Assembly (NCBI GenBank): GCA_019722365.1
Contig: JADFUC010000954.1
Coordinates: forward strand, 2,604,001-2,668,000
Reading direction: 5' to 3'
DNA length: 64,000 bases
DNA from: Lithospermum erythrorhizon
Taxonomy: Eukaryota > Streptophyta > Magnoliopsida > Boraginales > Boraginaceae
This document shows positions 11,881 to 25,690 of this stretch, one piece after another (position 1 is the stretch's first letter; every line of letters begins with the position of its first letter). A model generated the notes under the pieces. It worked only from the letters and a program-made list of their open reading frames with translations, had not been told where the DNA came from and ran no database searches. Made by a program: the position numbers and the translations under genes.

Positions 11881-13069
11881 TGGTATATTAGCATGCTTTG
11901 AACACTAAGTAATTCTTAGAATATCATCTATTAAGTAGAAGTAGTATAAAATGCAACACCACATTAAAAAAATCATAACAACTTGATTCGCATTCACTTT
12001 ATGTTTCAAGCATCATCATACAAAACTACAATAAATTGAAGTTTAACAAACAAACTTTAAAAAATAATTAGTAACGATAATAACGTCAATATCTATCTGC
12101 GTCAAGCGAAATGCGGCATAATCAACAATTCATCTTTTATCGTTCGACATGCTATTTGCTAGAATTGAAAAAAAAAAATCAAGCGAATTAAAATTTTAAT
12201 GGTTCAAAAGTATGCTTCTATTTTGCTATTTTTCGCCATTTTATTCAATTTTCCAATTTTTGGGTTTGATTATTTCTTTAACAGTGCTTCAAAATAGATT
12301 CTATTTTATGGCATTTTAATGTTAATTGTCTAGTATTTACTAAAATATATTTATTACAAAGAAACTAATTAATAGGATGATTAATATTAACATTAAATGA
12401 AAAGATCTCTCCATTACAAAAAAGAAAAACTAATTAATAGCATGCGATTACCGTATTAAATGTAAAAATCTGTGCTTACAGCAAAGGGAATGCTTTAAAA
12501 TACAAATACAGCATGCTTGTTGGTTTATTTTCATTAATTATTTAGGATGATTAACAAAACTTTGATAAACTAATGTCTTTAAATCATTAAATACGTCAGT
12601 AAAAGTGAGTGTCTGTCATTCTAGAATCACTCGTACTGTGTTTACAGGGCCGGCCTAAAATCATAAGGATCCAGGGCAACCGCACAGAGGGGGCCGCAAG
12701 ATTTTAAAATATTATTAAGCCGAGTTTTAAATTTAAACTTAAATAAAGCTTAGAGATATTGAGTGGCTAAATATGGACAACATACTTTAGCTAAATCTTA
12801 TCCATCATCCATTCTCTAGTTTTTTTTTTCTCTAATGATAGAAATTAATTCACATCTGATATCGAGGCAATGAGTAAATTTTAAGTCAAGTAAATGGGAG
12901 CTAGCTCGAAAGAAAGCAGTTGTCTTACCACTACGGAAGTCTCTTTGAACAACGTCTTCGCTGGATATTGAACCGAGGCCACGCATGCTTATTGGAAATC
13001 CACAAAGTGGGCGCTGAAAGCTGTCAGCGACGCGAAGAATTCAAAACTGTTAGGTGCGCGGCCAGGAAG
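11881..13069. other. Intergenic AT-rich DNA with transposon-like scraps
   Basis: No gene is visible. Near 12646 the phrase CAGGGCCGGCCTAAAAT followed by GGGGGCCGCAAGATTTT resembles one end of a hAT-class element, but I could not find its partner. Around 12360-12480 two similar phrases (AACTAATTAATAGGATG and AACTAATTAATAGCATG) indicate a local imperfect duplication. Confidence 0.35.
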
Positions 13070-13160
13070 TATATATAATATCTTTATCGGTAGGGAGATC
13101 GAACCTAAGACCTCTTTGGATCTGATTTCGGGCCGGTACCACTAGGCCATTAGGCCACGG
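13070..13160 (-). mobile_element. Head of a tRNA-derived SINE
   Basis: Read on the minus strand, this has an A box-like TGGCCTAGTGG (13139-13149) and a B box-like GGTTCGATCTC (13095-13105) about 35 bases apart, the internal RNA polymerase III promoter of a tRNA-derived SINE. The sequence does not fold as a complete tRNA with acceptor stem, so a SINE is preferred. The body would run toward lower coordinates, perhaps to about 12950; the tail is not defined. Confidence 0.55.
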
Positions 13161-13221
13161 ATATCTATTCTCTAGTTATCCGCCTCAGTCCTCACACCTT
13201 AATACCTAATCCCATTTAATA

Positions 13222-13473
13222 CTACTTCCACACCGTTTTTGTCGTTTCTTTTCAAATTTTTATTTCAAAATAATTGTCGTTTTTAGCATAATAAATTACA
13301 CTTTTACATTTCCTTTGTATTTTATGATTTCACTTTTGTCTTTAAATTATCAGCAATATATAGTTTTAATTGATTGTCATTCTATATTTTCAATGTACTT
13401 TTTGACTACTTTATATTTTCCTTAATTTGTGTGCAAATTACTAAAACGACAAATAAAAAAACGGAGGGAGTAG
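13222..13473. mobile_element. Stowaway-type MITE, 252 bp
   Basis: Left end CTACTTCCACACCGTTTTT and inverted right end CTACTCCCTCCGTTTTTTT form the CTCCCTCCGT-type terminal repeat of Stowaway/Tc1-mariner MITEs. TA dinucleotides at 13220-13221 and 13474-13475 are the expected target duplication. TTGTCGTTT motifs extend the inverted repeat inward. Confidence 0.75.
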
Positions 13474-13475
13474 TA

Positions 13476-15985
13476 TATTAACAATTTACATTTATTATTA
13501 TTCAATTCAATGAAAATATTTATAATGTCATTTTATTATAACGTTATACCGTTTATTGTTTTATTAAATTGTATAACTTAATATTCTAAATAAAAAGAAT
13601 ATTATGTTGATTACAAAAATCAATAAACATTGTTTTCTCCTAAATTTAAAATTTGATATATATCTTTGGTTAAGAACACTAATATTATTATTGATTTGAG
13701 AATTTTCATACAATTCAAATAATTTGGTGATGCCTTTTCTTTTTCCTTTTTAAGTTATTTATTTTTAATTTCACTTATGATTTTCAAAAAATTATATTAT
13801 TTTTATTTATAATTATGCCACACAAATATAAATATTGCTAGAGACATAGATGTTTATTTTATTATTGATGATTTTGCATCAAACAAAGTAATGAAGAGAA
13901 TTTACATTCAAAAAAATAAATTCAAATGATTAAGATGACTTAATTAATTGAACAAAATCAGAACCACTAAAAAGAGTGACACGTGTCTAGGGTTCTCGAT
14001 CAACCTAATTTAATGTAAAACCATGCGAATAAGGGTTTAGAAAATAGCCCAGGAATTAAATATACATTAAATTTGGTCCAGGTCTTGCAAAAAACCTAAT
14101 TTTATTACGATAAAAATGACCATATGGCATAAAATTGAAATTTTAGGAGTTCCAGGTTCAAAATAAACACTCAAAAGTTATAGGGTTCAAAATAAATGCT
14201 CCAAAATGTCAGGAATTCGATATGAAAATACATTTGGCTGCAAATCAGAAAACACTTCGCCTTTCAATAGACTATTTTGATTCTTGGAGGAAATTAATTC
14301 CCTAAATCTTGACGGTTCGGATCTTTGCCTCCAATTCAGCAGTTAGATCATGAGTCACTTTGAAATTAAACCAGCCAATCGAAGCAAGTACTCGAAGCGG
14401 AGGCTTTTCCGCCTAAACCCCATTTGAAATATTCATGAAAAAAATCCATACCATCCTCACAAAAAATATGCGGGAAAAATCTGACCGGCCTCTAAAATTT
14501 TATAAGTTAAATTTTTAGAGCCACTTATAAAAACATGCCTTTGGTGGTACAAAAATACATCCGGAAAGCCAAAAATAGAAACGTAATTCTTCAAGTTAGA
14601 AGCAAAATACATTTGAAGATCGTGTTCTCCAAGAACGGTTCGAAATATTCGAGGAATAAGCTAAATAACACCTAATTATTATTAAATCTTGCATGAACAC
14701 CTGAAATCTCAAGTTTGATGATTCATCAAGTTCGAGATATAGGAATAGGCGGAACATTAGGTCCTATAAATTTGGATTCAGCGAACAGGAAACAAACATT
14801 AAAGGCCCACATGCGTGATCGAAGATAAATCGACAAGGTTGGGACAATTTACGCCCATCTTGATCATCACTACAACAATAAAATTTGATGAGGCCGTTGT
14901 AGCACAAGCTAAGCGTATATTACTTAGCAGCTTAAATCAAATCCAAGTCGAATCAAATTTGAAGCGTCGTTACTTCACAACTTAAATCAAATTCAAGTCA
15001 AATCGAGCTAGAGCTTCTTCGCGAGCTTCATCGGAAATCGAAGTGGTAGGAAATCTGTTAAATTCACCCTTATCATTCTCTGACAATTTGTTCTTCAAGG
15101 CCGTTCTATAGTACAAGCGAAGGTGCATTGCTTCAACAACGCTTGTTATCCTCACATACAGGTTTACAAGCTCGGAGTTCACATCACAAATCAAGTCCCG
15201 CCCAAAGGCAAGTAGTATATGTCGAGCTACTAAGTCACTTGGGTTATATTCCTTAAGTCCCGCCCCACAAGGTGAAGCCAGCCCACAGCATGGCTGCGAT
15301 GCAACTTTGCGGTAAGTCCGTCAATGCGGTTGCTCAAACCGGAGATCGAGTCAAGACCCGAGAATCAGTCAATACAGTGGAAACACGAGGAATCTGTGCT
15401 AAAGCTCGGCAGATTTATGTCAAAGTCAGAACTGATCTCATTTTGTATTGGGAATGACATGTATGTTTCGTCATAGGCTCTGTCAACCAAAATCCAAGTC
15501 AAATCAAGCTTAAATCTTTACTTGAAGTACCAAGTGTTAAAATTCCCAAATGTCAGCGTACATATGGTTATATTGTTGCGTATTGTTTTACTTTGATTGT
15601 ATGAGATGTATGTGTTGTATGAGTTTGTATGACACTTTATGAGTTTCACGGGTATGCGTATCTTGATGTATTATAACGATTTTATATATATATATGCATT
15701 ATTTCGTAAAAATACGAGCTGTCAGAAGCTCGAAGTCGAAGCCAGAGCTCGTACGAAGCTCCTATCAGACCATCCAGTCAAAGCGAAATACGGCTTATCT
15801 CTAAATAAATCGATAGCAGCTTAGGGATCCCATAATTGTGGACAGTCGATCCTCTTCGATTGATAAAACATATCTTGAGAAATTTTCCCCAGTGAATTTT
15901 TATTTTATGCTTGCACCAATAAATAATAAAAATTCTTCTTTTCATTACAATGCTCGGAAAATTGTATTTTCTAATTTTTTAATTT
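13476..15985. other. Intergenic DNA, no supported gene
   Basis: AT-rich to about 14000, then moderate GC. A 70-codon minus frame (14982-15194) and 61-codon plus frames at 15272 and 15639 show no known domain. The phrase AAATCAAATCCAAGTCGAATC recurs in variants near 14935, 14985 and 15490. The stretch may include the 5' part of the copia element that follows, but no LTR could be delimited. Confidence 0.4.
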
Positions 15986-16359
15986 TATGTTTAATTTAAA
16001 TTTTTTTTCAATCAAGCATGATATAATTTCAGTCAAATTCAAGAACGTTTACTTTGACTTTTCTATGCTTCATGTTTTTTTTTTCGTCACTTTACCATAT
16101 ACACAATCGAACTTGAATTTTGTTGTTGAGACATTTGTCAGAATAAATAAAACTTATGGCCTCAATATTCCCATGGCTTATGGGAATAATCAACATGAAG
16201 TCCGATCTGCAAATAGTAATTTGGATTAGTATACGGTAGGAAACAGTGGTGCCGGTTTAGCTAGATGTTTATCCGGAATGCAATGGCAGAAGCTTTTAAA
16301 TCTATTTGGTAATTCTAAAATTGTCTCTGATAATTATTAGACTGGTAAGTCTTTTACTA

Positions 16360-19300
16360 TTTCATGAATAATTGATACCGGTGCTTCTAACCATGTGACT
16401 GGTGATATTTCTATCTTGACTCATGTTATTAATTTACCTCATTATCCAATTGGTCTTCCAGATGGGAAACTTGCTTATGCTACCAAATATGGTAGAGGTT
16501 CAACGTCTTACGGGTTTTATGTTATAAACAGTATTTTATATGTGCATCAGATTTACGCAATTTAAGTTCTATAAAATAATTGACAAATAATATGATTCGC
16601 GGAGTTCAATTTACTATGGATAGTTTGTGTATTCTTTTGCGGTATTCACAGGAATTTTATGTGTCATGTGGATGGAAAGTGTCAGTTGTGCATCGTAGGC
16701 GGGTCATCCATCAAATAGAGTAGTCCGTTCTTTACCTGAGTTTGGTGCTTTCGTTTGTCGAGGAATCGAAACTTGTATTGTGTGTCATCAAGCTAAGCAT
16801 ACTAGAGATTCTTTTGATATTAGTGAGCATAAGGCTACTCGACCTTTTGAATTAATCCATTGTGATTTATGGGGACCCTATCACACTCCATCGTCTTGTG
16901 GTGCACGTAATTATTTTACTATTGTGGATGATTACTCTCATGTTGTTTGGTTATTTTTGTTGATTGACAAAATGGAGGTGTTGAAGTACTTTATGCAATT
17001 TTTTGCCTTGATTGATAGACAATTTGATGATAAAGTAAGATTTGTTCGTAGTGATAATGGGACTGAGTTTTTGTGTCTTCGAGACTTTTCTAAGCGGCAT
17101 AGTGTTTGAGACTTCTTGTGTGTAGGTACCCTCGGTGAGAATGGGAGGGTAAGCGTAACATCGTCATATTCTAAGTATTTGAGCCGAGCCTTAAGGTTCC
17201 AAGGGGCTACCTATCAATTTTTGGGGTGAATGTATTTTGTGATTTGCATATCGATTAATCGTGCCCATCTAAATTCTTGATTTTAAGACCCATATGAGTT
17301 ACTTTATTATACTACCCCCGCCTTTCTATGCTTCGTGTTTTGGTTTGCACTGTTTGCTCACATGATGCAGGCTAAGCTCGATAAGATCTCAGGTAAAATT
17401 GAAGATGTATTTTTATGGGTTACCCTTATGGGAAAAGAGGTGGAAGTTGTATGATTTGGAGTCTCATCGTGTGTGATGTTTTTTATGAGGCGAATTATCT
17501 TATCTTAGGCTCCACTATACATCGTCACCTATTACACTGTGATTCTGCATGTGAATGATTGTGCTCTAGGGTAATGCTGAAACGGAGAATTTGGAGGCTT
17601 TACGGGATGCAAATGATATTATGAGGCACCAACGTTGGAGTCGGAGCAGCTGACCGAACATCTGCATGAGCAACAGTTGCCGACCGAATTGTTACAATCG
17701 TCTCTTTCTTGGGTAGCGTCAGGGAAGCGGCCCTCCTCTGGGGGTTGTTGGTCAGCGGAGGTGATAGTGGTATTAATGGTGCTTTGAGAGGTGCACGAGG
17801 TTGGAGATGGGTAGAGGAAAACGTGCTAAATTCTGTCTGTTAGATTGTAGGACTATGTTATTAATACTGTGAAAAAGTTGAGTCCGCCCTCCGTTCCAAC
17901 TTCCTCTTCTCATTCCTCAAGTACTCCTTATCCTATTTTGTATTCAGTGAATTGTGATCGTTTTCTATTGGGCATAAAAATTTTCTTGCAGCTATAACTA
18001 CAGGTAGTGAACCAAAATCATTTAAAGAAGCAATGCGAGAAAGAATGAATGCGTTAAACAGGATAATAGTACGTGGGTTTGAGAGTACGATTTCCACGAA
18101 GAAGATAGAATAGCAGTACCGTGGGTACAAGATCAAATATATATTTCGGATAGGCTGGTATTGAGGCTCAAAGCTGCAATTGTTGTGTTTGGTAATCATC
18201 AGTGGATAATTATTGGTGCTGTGACACTTTCGCTCGATTGGCTAAAATGGGTCATATCTGAGCTTTCGCTGCGATAAACTGCCAGAAGTGGGAGTTTAGC
18301 ATCGGATGAATGTTCATGCTTTCTTGTGAGGGACCTATCTGAAGAGGTCTATATGAGAATACCTCCTGGATTTTATAAGGGTGGACCAGGCGGTATATAG
18401 CTTCATAGAAATCTTTATATGGTCTTCATGGCTTCGTTATTGGTTCTCTAAGCTAGCAACATCATTGAAAAAGTATGGATTTACTCAATCATACTCTGAC
18501 TATTCTTTGTTCACTTTCTCAAAGGATCATGTTCGTATCAATGTATTAGTCTATGTAGATGATTTCATTATCTGCAGGGGAGCGATTCACTCACGTTAAT
18601 GGTTGCTAGGGATACTTACAGCTCTTTGCTTTCATATGAAAGACCTTGGTATCCTGAAGTATTTTCTAGGTGTAGAAGTTCTTTAGAGTACCCAACAAGG
18701 ATTATTTACGAGGTCAAAGGAAATATATGTATGTATTCTGAAGCATGATTGTTGGAGTGCGAGACGGGTGCATTTTCCATGAGCAAAACCATCATTTGGT
18801 GTTAATTAGGCCCGATTGCCGGATTCTGAAGATGTGAGCCTTATCAGTTGGTTAGTAGACTCATATAGCCCCATCATTTTACTTTCGTCCTAATTTATCT
18901 TTTGCTATTCATATACTCTTTCAGTTTTTTCATTAGCCACGTCAATATCGATTTAGATTCTTTGTTTTACGTGTAGTAAGAGTATCTCGAAAAGATCTCG
19001 AGTCGGGGATATTTTATGGAGGGTGATTGTGACTTAGGAGGCTCACGGGTTAGTCACGATTGATTGGAGCTAATTGTCCTCTTACTCGACATTCAATATC
19101 CCCAGTTTGGATTGTGTTCTTGGTGATTCTCCTATTTCTTGGAGAATAAGAAACTGAGAAGCCATTGTCTCGTTTTTAAACTCATGAGAATCTGGTCTTT
19201 GGCGGTTGTGACTTGTGGTGAAGTGGTTAGGGGTTTAAATAAGCTTAGGTGTGGATCACCTCAACCTAATAGTTGTAATATATTTATACGGCACAAAATC

Positions 19301-19465
19301 AATGTTTCATGAACGCCTGAAAAGCGTATAGAGATTGATTGTCGTTTTACTAACCGTCTTTATTTTGGAGGACCATTCGAGCCGCCAGCGTGTTTCACTC
19401 ATGAGGGGTGTGGGGATATCTTCACAGAGTCTCTGGCGAAAACAATTTGAGTTTCTTGAGTTGAG
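16360..19465 (+). mobile_element. Second decayed Ty1/copia pol region
   Basis: All copia pol parts appear in order. Protease: IDTGASNHVTGD near 16370. Integrase from about 16740, with HCDLWGPYHTPSS, IVDDYSHVVWLF and FVRSDNGTEF. Integrase tail near 17230-17460. Reverse transcriptase from about 17930 to 18720, with SFKEAM, EEVYMRIPPGFY and LVYVDDFII. RNase H from about 18880, including CPLTRHS and a tail ending in SIHDLTSPA near 19480. Many frameshifts and stops interrupt it; the longest open piece is 110 codons of integrase. Its reading text differs from the element at 2-7 kb, so it belongs to another copia lineage. LTRs were not delimited. Confidence 0.8.
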
Positions 19466-19489
19466 CATTCATGATCTTACGTCTCCGGC

Positions 19490-22400
19490 TTGAAGGGTGA
19501 GTATTGGAGCATGCTCATTATTATTAATATTTTTATATATTATTTTATATGGGCTTTTGATGATATCGGTCCATTAGGTCATATATATAATAGTATATAT
19601 TGTAATTTTATTATCAATATTGAATCAGAGCTTATTATTTTTGACAACAAATATTTTGCTCATTTGAGAATGCGTACAAATAGCCAAATAGAGATGGGGG
19701 AAATTCCACAAGTTGAAGTTCATATTCATCCAGACAAAAACCACAATTGAGGCAATGTTAGCCAATTCAGTAACCCAATAACATATTAGTAGGAGGCCTG
19801 CATACCTGCATAACAGCTCTCACTCAGTCCATTCATTGCATGGTTTCATTCCAATAAAACATATGTGGTTGATCTTTAACGGACACAAAGTATAATATCC
19901 GTATTCTATCTTTTTGGAAAATAAGCTTGTAAGATGTGTATTGTTTTTTCTAAGTTTATTTAAAAATAAAAAATAAAATATGTGTATCGTGATCATAAAT
20001 GTAATGTGAAAAAGTGTGAAGATTAAGATTCTTATTGTGGGTGTTAACTTTTTTGGGGAAATAATGTTAAAAATCAATAGTTATTGGTTTCATTTATTGT
20101 GTCCGTTGCGACAATTCTTGCAACAATTCATTTACGAGTTTAGTTAAATGTGATTACATAAATAGAACATTCAATAGCCAATGAATTACTAGTTGGGGTT
20201 CTTCTGATAATACCGGGGAATTATGTCATATTGTAGATCGTGTATAATAGTTATAATAATAATAAATTGATTATATTGTTATGTAAATTCTTTATTATCT
20301 GACATAGAAGGATTCTGTATAGCTGATGCTTGTTATAGTTGAGAGAGTTGATTGTAGTCAACAAATATTCTCAATTGGAAATTTTACATTAGTAATATAA
20401 ATTATAAATTGGATAATCTCGAATTAATTAACTAGTCAGTTTTATTAATTAAATAATTAGTTGAGCTTGTTACTTAACGATTTAATTAAATTAAACAAGT
20501 CACCTCATTAACTAAACGGGTTAGGTTATCGAGTTAATTAGAGAACCTCTATATAAGTGGGACTTATTAGGTTTTCTACATATAATAATCAAAAGCAAAA
20601 CACAGCCACCGAGAAATTTTGCCCCCACTCCCACTGAGGAGGCCAAAATATCGAGTTCAATTTTTAGAGGGTTTTGTTTTGATTCTTTCATCAATCTCAC
20701 GTATTACAGCAATACAGTATTAGGATTGGCCTCTCACATCTGGACCAACTAGAGCATTGTCAATATATTGTGCCAGCAGTGGAATTCAAATGAGGCTTCG
20801 GGAAAAATTATTGGTGATTATTATTTTCGATGCACTATAAGTACTCTTGTATTCATATTTCATTATATGTTGTATATTTGAAATATATAAATTAAAGTGA
20901 TCCTGTTTATGTGCATATTTGATTTTTGTTCAAGTTATGCATATAAAATTCCATCAAGTAGATCATATGTTATATTATGTGTGATAATTTTCATTACACT
21001 GTTAAAATTGTGATATATATGTCTTGTTTGTTTTTGAAATTTAATTTGAAATAAAAAATAAAGGATGTGACATGATCTTAACGAAATATAACAGAGAATA
21101 TTACATAAAGTGTAACTACATATTTGAACTCCTTTTTTGGTACCACATGTGAACATAACACTTTTTTTTTACTGCTTTTTTGGTACCATATGTTTCATCG
21201 TCATCGGTTCATGGCCCTCAGGTGGTCCGGTTTTAGTGAGGGTTATTTAAGGACTGGAAACAAGTATGTTTGGTTGTACGATTACTACCTTTGTAGTTCC
21301 ATCTTTGGAGCGAGGTCTCCTGACCTTGGACCCCACTTTCTCTAGGACCTTCCTGTAAAAGGAGTTTGTTGATTGACAAGTCAAATCAATCTCTTTTATC
21401 CCCATCATGCCAACATTTGTACTACAGAACAATTATTTCCTACCTCAAATAGTTTATCCCATAAATTGGAATCTATTGGATTACAATAGAAGTTGGTTGA
21501 TCATGTTGTTGTTTTCGTGTCTAAGAAGGATGAAATATGGTTTTTCACCAATTTTATCTTTGGAGGATGGGATAAGTGCATGTTATTTGTACGTTCATTA
21601 GCTATCTATTAGGCCCTTTTTACTGTTTTCTTTTTCGTAATGTAACAAACGTGATCTATTGTATCTCCTATTCATTACCCTTATCCTTGACTAGGGATGA
21701 TTTTTGTTTAACAATATAGATTGTTATTTATCCAAAAAAAAAAGTGGACCTCATCTTAGGAGCTTATACATTGTAAGCAATAAGCTTACATAGTTACACA
21801 CCATTTAATCATTCTATAAGTAAAATATTTGATGGTTTATATAAAATAGGGGCAATTAAGATATTTCACATTCTTTTTAATTAACTAACATACATTGCAT
21901 GTAATGTTTGTAGAAAGTGATTACATGCTTCTACTTAAATTAAGGAGAAAGTTATACCCTTAATAAGTATTAATGCTTAGTTTACTAAATTATATAAGAT
22001 ACTAAATGAAACTCATATCAAGTTAACTTTAGAGTATACTATTTTTATGTATTTATAGTGTTACCCTTACAATATTGGTTTCAAATGCTTCTTTTTTTAC
22101 GTGAATAACGTTTTTTCCTCTTGTGGATGCTAAAAGAAAAGTTCAAGCAAGAGACATTTTTTGCTATTCTTATTCTTTGCAATGGTGAGAAGCAAGAAAA
22201 AAAATCAAACATAAAGAATATCTCATTTATATTTCGATAAAGTTTGCAACATATTTAATTATTTACTATAGTACACGTCAACTTATTTTTTTACCTAAAC
22301 TCCCAAAAAAAATATACTCCCCTCATTGTATAATATAGCACATTAAACTTTAATAATTACTTGATTTTCTCAAAGAAAATCATACCTATGCTAATATTGA

Positions 22401-22900
22401 GGGAATATTGATAAAAAAACACGTAATTTTGTAGATTTATTGATTAAAATATATAATTTTTATTTATCTTTTTTCTTAGAAGTTAATTATTATGTTCTTA
22501 TATTACTTTTATGAACAAAGTTTCTTTTCAAAGTGAGAATATATTATATCAAACGACGGGAATAACGTAACACTGCTACTTTCTTTGTATTTATTTACAT
22601 TGTTTACATTCACTTTTTACAAAATTAAGCGCAAATATGATATTTTATGATATATTAAATGTGTAAAATAAGGGAATTAGGAAAATATGGATAAATAATT
22701 AGAAGGTTTCAATTTTTTTGTATAGCGTAGTATAAAATGATAAATTTGATTTGTAAAAAAAGAAATAGGGTTATTGTTCTTGCAAAAAAATGCTTAAGCA
22801 ATTGATCAAGCAAATACAAACTGAGAAAATTTTAATTAATTCATTCCTTTATCAGCCTAGTCAGCCAACAAGGACACTCTTGGCCTATAAATACTAAATA
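19490..22900. other. Intergenic repeats: LTR-like and possible LINE remnants
   Basis: The start follows a copia pol 3' end and is likely its 3' LTR region. Around 20520-20790 there is a TATA-like CTATATAAGTGGG followed by leader-like text, resembling part of an LTR. Around 21170-21740 broken coding-like text ends in a run of ten A (21737-21746), which may be a LINE 3' end. No host gene is visible. 21750-22900 is AT-rich and unassigned. Confidence 0.4.
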
Positions 22901-22945
22901 GGCTTTCCTTTCCTCTTGATGGCTATTCAAGTAATCAAAGAAGAG

Positions 22946-25690
22946 ATGGTACACAATTTGTCAATTTTTATTTGTTTGTTAACAAAGTTAATTGTCAATT
23001 TAGTCTCATAATGACAATTTTACATGTTTAATTTCTAACTATGTACACAATGTTATAATTTTGTTTCCATATGAGTATGAATGGTGTCATTATTTATTTC
23101 CATTTAAATGTGTTACGTGGTTTTATATGTCATGTCAATAGAGCTAATTTTTTTGTCCCAAATAGGAGATGAAGTTACAATTTAATGTCAAATAATAGTT
23201 AAGTTATTACAGATTAGTTCTCTAAAATAATATAAGTGTTGTATTATAGTCTTCGAAAGTGACAAATGTTACAAACTTATGGTATGGTTTCCGAAAGAAT
23301 AGGGGAAAATGTGAAATATTTATCATTTTCGGATACCGCATTTTCAGAACTAATCACGACAATGTAATTACTTGTGACAATATTTGACTAAATCGGCAAT
23401 TACCTCCATGTTTAGTTGACGTTTCCATCCATTTTGTGATCAAATTACATCATGTACACTATTTGTGACTAAATTCTCATTGACACTAACTAAGATCAAA
23501 TTAACAATTAACTCTTCCTTTAACAAATCAACTTCAGGTTAATAAATGTTCTTCTGAGTGTGAATCATACGTTGGAATCGGACCGTTAGGAGGCTCAAGT
23601 GGAACGAAATGGATGTTCAAAGCTAAAAGTAATGTAGAACAGATCATCATTCATCATGGAGATGTAGTCGATTCTTTAATCTTCATATGTGAAAATGGAC
23701 AGTCTTCTGACAAATTTGGCTCTAATGGAGGGAATAAGGCCGAGGTAACTAAATAGATAATTGATCCTTCTTAAAAAGATTGTTGAAATTTGAATTGGAT
23801 AGTTGAATCTTTAAATTTTAAAAGTATATATTACATAATATTTTATCAAAATATATCAAATCTCTAACTTGTGCATTAATTGACCGCTAAAATTCAAAAT
23901 GAACTGTTTTCGGGATGGAGGGGAGATAAATACACAACTGGTCCTTACAGTTTGCAAAAAATCGAGACTTAGTCCTTGAGGCTATGTTTTGTGCATATTA
24001 GTTATTGGAGTTACATAATTGTTGCACATATGATCCTAAGGTATATAAGTTGCACATATGGTCCTTTAGTATGTAACCATTTATTAATGATTTGAATCAT
24101 TGATGATGCAACATTTATGTAACTCTATTGTATAATTGACGGTTAGCACCAACGCAAACTTTAAAGACCAAGTGTCTGACATATTGTTAAATTCCTTGGA
24201 CTGTTTGAGCAATTAACTCGATGGAGGGAGTAGGTATTCAACTTATGTTTGATCAGGTTAATCACAGTTGATCTCCAGTATGAAGATTCTTATACATAGT
24301 GATAAATTTAGGTGCAAGACTACATGGAGTGATGACTTATCCACATCAATTAACATAATTATTATTGCAAGTACAAATGAATTCGCCACAATTTTTTTGT
24401 TTTTTGTGAAAATACACAGGTATACTTTCAATATCCTCATGAGTACTTGACTGGAATAAGTGGAACAATCGGAACATATCATGGAGATGAGACAGTAAAA
24501 TCATTGGCCTTCCACACAAATGTGACAACATATGGACCTTTTGGCCGTGGACGTGGAGGGACATTTACTTTGCCTGTTGAAGATGGTGTTATCGTTGGAT
24601 TCCATGGTCGCTCTGGCCCCTTCCTTAACGCCATTGGCTTGTACATCAGGCCAAAGAGCCCCGTATCTCCATCAAAACTTATTGCACAACCTGAATTGGT
24701 AGTAATCAAGTTTTACTTCCTTTGTGTTTACACATTTTTTTGTTCATGCCTATATTCATTTAGGGGATAAGGTCGGTTTTTTGTGGTCTAATTACAATAC
24801 ATTATTTCGTAGTCATTGGGAGCAACGGAGGACTTTTTCCCTAGAAATCCAGGCCCGTTTGGTGGATCTTATGGAAGAGATTGGGACGATGGAGTGTTTT
24901 CAGGGATCACAAAGGTTGTGGTGAATGTCAACGATGAGGTAAATGTCATACAAAGTGTGGAATTTGAGTATGTATCTGCCAAGCATGAAGGGGGCTATAT
25001 TTTGTCTCCAGAACATGGTGGCTCTCATCCTGTCAAACAAATAATAGTAAGTCCAATGCCACTGATATTTCTCTGAAACCTATTGTTGCTTTCGAGTTGC
25101 ATTAGGTGGTTAAGAGAGATTATATAACCACGCTTTAGAACTCCGATATTGGACTACCTATATTGATTTTGTAATCATAATGCACCTCACTTTCAAACTA
25201 GTATCACTTTAGGCGCAATTATGCCCTACATTGTTTGTACTCAGAGATGGGTATATTTGAGGGTAAAGCTCTGGTAACCTAATATTAGGTTAAGCACCAT
25301 ATTTAAACATGATACTTAACCACATACATAATTCAAAGTCAGTACTACGACAATGAATTAATTACTAATGCTCGTCTTATATGCATAAGAACTTAAGATT
25401 GTGATCCTTATTAACTTGGTTTGCTATGCTACATTGTACAGATAAATATCGACCATCCAGATGAATTCTTGATGGGCATTGCTGGATATTACGATTTTGT
25501 GGAATGGAATGGAGCAAACGAAGCAATAAGGTCAATAAAATTCATGACAAACAAGGGGGTGTATGGACCATATGGAAAAGAGATTGGAACTTGCTTTGCT
25601 TCTCCAGCTGCTAGTGGTAAAATCGTTGGGTTTTATGGGAGGGCAGCGGCTTATTTGACTGCAATAGGAGTGCACATGGAATATATATGA
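22946..25690 (+). CDS. Jacalin-related lectin with two jacalin domains
   Basis: Five exons join in frame to 323 residues: 22946-22948 (start codon only), 23538-23744, 24420-24698, 24813-25046 and 25442-25690, all with GT-AG introns. The first domain is about residues 12-147 and the second about 166-322. Each has the jacalin pattern: GPLGGSSGTKW then PHEYLTGISG, TYGPFG and GFHGRSGPFLNAIG; and FGGSYGRDWDDG then PDEFLMGIAG, VYGPYG and GFYGRAAAYLTAIG. No signal peptide is seen, as in cytosolic or nuclear mannose-type plant lectins often tied to stress or defence. In both domains the sugar-binding Asp expected before the final AIG is replaced (Asn 140, Thr 314). The one-codon first exon is inferred from ATG followed directly by GT and an in-frame acceptor; it is the weakest part. 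Confidence 0.85.
23925..24235. mobile_element. Possible MITE in intron 2 of the lectin gene
   Basis: Near-inverted ends, ACTGGTCCTTACAGTTTGC on the left and ACTTGGTCTTTAAAGTTTGC on the inverted right, enclose about 0.3 kb with repeated TTGCACATATG and GTCCT words. No clear target duplication was found. The assignment is tentative. Confidence 0.4.

Noticed and set aside
14982..15194. 70-codon minus frame
   Set aside because: No recognisable family and no neighbouring exons; probably chance or transposon remnant.
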